Below, in pieces: positions 6,372 through 7,518 of a DNA stretch of 7,518 nucleotides; position 1 is the stretch's first letter; every line of letters starts with the position of its first letter. The notes beneath the pieces are model-generated. The model saw nothing but the letters and a program-made list of their open reading frames with translations. It made no database searches and was not told the origin of the DNA. The position numbers and the translations under genes were made by a program. This stretch comes from CAYPYI01 sp964415085 (GTDB lineage: Bacteria > Bacillota > Clostridia > Tissierellales > Tissierellaceae), in assembly GCA_964415085.1 (NCBI GenBank), contig CAYPYI010000069.1:1-7518 (forward strand), in the 5' to 3' direction.

Positions 6372-7316
6372 ATGTCTAATAATAAATATGTAAAATTAAA
6401 TGATATAATTAATGATCTAAACTTAGAAATAGTTTATTCATCATCTCAAAGAGATTTCATAAAAATATACTCTAGTGAAATATATAGGCCGGGTCTACAG
6501 ATGATAGGATTTTTTGAAAAATTTGTTCCTGAACGAATCCAAATAATAGGATATGCTGAATGGAATTATCTACTTAAACTAGATAAAAAAGAAAGATATA
6601 AAAGATTAGATGAATTCTTTTCATATCCAATACCAGCTTTCATAGTTGCAAGAGATCTTGAAGTATTTGATGAATTAAGAGATGTTGCTAAAAAACATGA
6701 TAGAACAATTTTAAGAACAGAAATGAATACATCTCAACTAATAAACAGATTAGTCCACTACATAGACGTGGAAACAGCTATGGAGATGCAGACACATGGT
6801 GTTTTAGTAGAAGTTTATGGTGTTGGTGTTTTAATTAAAGGAAAATCAGGAGTAGGTAAATCTGAAACAGCACTAGATCTTGTAATAAGAGGTCATAGAT
6901 TAATATCAGATGACATTGTAATAATAAAGAAAGTAGATAACAAGCTACTTGGAAGGTCTCCTGAAATAACAAGGCACTTTATGGAAATAAGAGGATTAGG
7001 CATATTAGATATAGAAAGACTTTATGGTGTAGGGTCTGTAAAAAATGATGAAAATATTGAACTTGTAATAGATTTAGAACTTTGGGATAAAACAAAAGAA
7101 TATGATAGATTAGGTCTTGAAGAAGATTTTGAAGATATTATGGGAGTAAAAGTTGCAAAGACCACAGTACCAGTAAGACCTGGTAGAAATGTTGCTATGA
7201 TAATAGAAGTAGCAGCTAGAAACTTTAGGCAAAGAAGACTTGGCTATAATGCAGCTTTTGAATTTAATGAGAGGATTAGGGCTCATATACAGAAGAATAA
7301 AGACAAATCAAAATAA
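6372..7316 (+). CDS. hprK: HPr kinase/phosphorylase
   Basis: This bifunctional cytosolic enzyme phosphorylates HPr (and Crh where present) on Ser46 using ATP or pyrophosphate, and removes the phosphate when metabolites are low. HPr-Ser-P then acts with CcpA in carbon catabolite repression and lowers PTS uptake. The protein has 314 residues, normal for the family. An N-terminal domain (about 1-130) is followed by the P-loop kinase domain. Seen are H142 in MQTHGVLVEVYG, Walker A GKSGVGKS (157-164), the acidic pair D180-D181 in HRLISDDIV, the HPrK signature MEIRGLGILD (204-213) and PVRPGRN (267-273). The start ATG at 6372 has AAAGGAG at 6356-6362 with a 9-base spacer, lying in the end of the previous gene. 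It is the last gene of the uvrC operon. No ptsH, ptsI or ccpA gene and no recognised cre site lie in the window. Confidence 0.98.
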   Translation: MSNNKYVKLNDIINDLNLEIVYSSSQRDFIKIYSSEIYRPGLQMIGFFEKFVPERIQIIGYAEWNYLLKLDKKERYKRLDEFFSYPIPAFIVARDLEVFDELRDVAKKHDRTILRTEMNTSQLINRLVHYIDVETAMEMQTHGVLVEVYGVGVLIKGKSGVGKSETALDLVIRGHRLISDDIVIIKKVDNKLLGRSPEITRHFMEIRGLGILDIERLYGVGSVKNDENIELVIDLELWDKTKEYDRLGLEEDFEDIMGVKVAKTTVPVRPGRNVAMIIEVAARNFRQRRLGYNAAFEFNERIRAHIQKNKDKSK

Positions 7317-7333
7317 TATGATTTTTATTTGTC
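7302..7333. other. AT-rich hairpin overlapping the hprK stop codon
   Basis: Arms GACAAAT/ATTTGTC and AAAAT/ATTTT make 12 pairs with one C-T mismatch around the loop AATATG. The left arm lies in the last hprK codons. No T run follows on either strand, so it is at best a weak terminator and could instead be a 3'-end stabilising structure. In a genome this AT-rich, chance is also possible. Confidence 0.5.
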
Positions 7334-7349
7334 AATGTTCGTAGTTTGG

Positions 7350-7378
7350 TTGACTTTAATAGTAAGTTTTATTATACT
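7350..7378 (+). promoter_or_regulatory. Sigma-A promoter upstream of the nifJ-like gene
   Basis: TTGACT (7350-7355) and TATACT (7373-7378) each differ from consensus by one base and are separated by exactly 17 bases. Transcription would begin near 7385, leaving a leader of about 104 bases. This is the best -35/-10 pair in the window and indicates that the next gene is expressed apart from the uvrC operon. Confidence 0.8.
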
Positions 7379-7488
7379 AATAATTAAGTGTGGAAAATAA
7401 ATTCCAGAACTATATTTGTTATTTTTTTGTAAACTAAATAAATAACTATAATAACTAACTATAAAATATCAAGGAGGTTTTTATAACT
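7379..7488 (+). other. Untranslated leader of the nifJ-like gene
   Basis: This AT-rich leader contains a short hairpin (TGGAA 7391-7395 with TTCCA 7402-7406), a T run at 7422-7428 too far from it to form a terminator, and three copies of ATAACTA (7442, 7451, 7483). It ends in a strong AAGGAGG site at 7471-7477, 11 bases before the ATG. No known riboswitch pattern was recognised. Confidence 0.55.
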
Positions 7489-7518
7489 ATGGGTAAAAAC
7501 ATGAAAACCATGGACGGT
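7489..7518 (+). CDS. nifJ: Start of pyruvate:ferredoxin (flavodoxin) oxidoreductase, cut by window edge
   Basis: Only ten codons are visible, MGKNMKTMDG. The string KTMDG a few residues from the start is the typical N-terminus of pyruvate:ferredoxin oxidoreductase, which in anaerobes converts pyruvate and CoA to acetyl-CoA, CO2 and reduced ferredoxin. An excellent AAGGAGG site at 7471-7477 and a near-consensus promoter upstream show that this is a real, probably highly expressed gene. The identification rests on very few residues plus the strong expression signals, so it is likely but not certain. Confidence 0.7.
   Translation, partial: MGKNMKTMDG

Noticed and set aside
7391..7428. Attenuator-like terminator in the nifJ leader (TGGAA/TTCCA hairpin and later T run)
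   Set aside because: The stem is only 5 bp and AT-rich, and the T run starts about 16 bases after it, too far for intrinsic termination.
7415..7434. Possible Rex (redox repressor) operator in the nifJ leader, prompted by TTGTTA
   Set aside because: Only one half-site resembles the motif. The expected TTAACAA half is absent, so there is no palindrome.
1..7518. A previously undescribed defence or mobile system
   Set aside because: All reading frames of useful length belong to well-known housekeeping families. No CRISPR, toxin-antitoxin, phage or transposon features were seen.

Overview
The window looks like an ordinary chromosomal segment from a low-GC, AT-rich member of the Firmicutes, most likely a clostridium. 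Support for this comes from the strongly A/T-biased third codon positions, the strong AGGAGG-type ribosome binding sites, the use of GTG and TTG starts, the HPr kinase (a Gram-positive regulator) and what appears to be the start of a clostridial-type pyruvate:ferredoxin oxidoreductase. Peptostreptococcaceae is a plausible family, but that is an inference from general resemblance and was not tested.

Left part (1-4220): two closely related Xaa-Pro aminopeptidase (M24B) genes lie in the same direction, with one LytR-CpsA-Psr (LCP) cell-wall gene in the opposite direction between them. The first aminopeptidase gene is cut by the left edge, so only about its last 426 codons are visible. It converges with the LCP gene on a compact bidirectional terminator that overlaps the LCP stop codon. 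The LCP gene and the second, complete aminopeptidase gene diverge from a shared 178-base regulatory region, with an extended -10 promoter element on each strand. The second aminopeptidase ends in its own intrinsic terminator.

Right part (4221-7518): a promoter precedes a tight three-gene cluster, uvrC, a small pspC-domain membrane protein, and hprK. The first two genes overlap by one base and the next gap is three bases, so they are almost certainly co-transcribed and probably translationally coupled. The cluster joins nucleotide excision repair, a small membrane protein and the sensor kinase of carbon catabolite repression. After hprK there are 172 bases without a gene, holding an AT-rich hairpin, a near-consensus sigma-A promoter and a leader of about 100 bases. 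The last ten codons match the start of pyruvate:ferredoxin oxidoreductase (nifJ/por), which continues past the window.

No mobile element, CRISPR array, tRNA, rRNA, riboswitch or defence system was found. The region reads as housekeeping, and I do not see evidence for an undescribed system. The points most worth checking are the interrupted aminopeptidase duplication, the pspC gene inside the uvrC-hprK operon, the corrected TTG start of the second aminopeptidase and the shared extended -10 promoter sequence.
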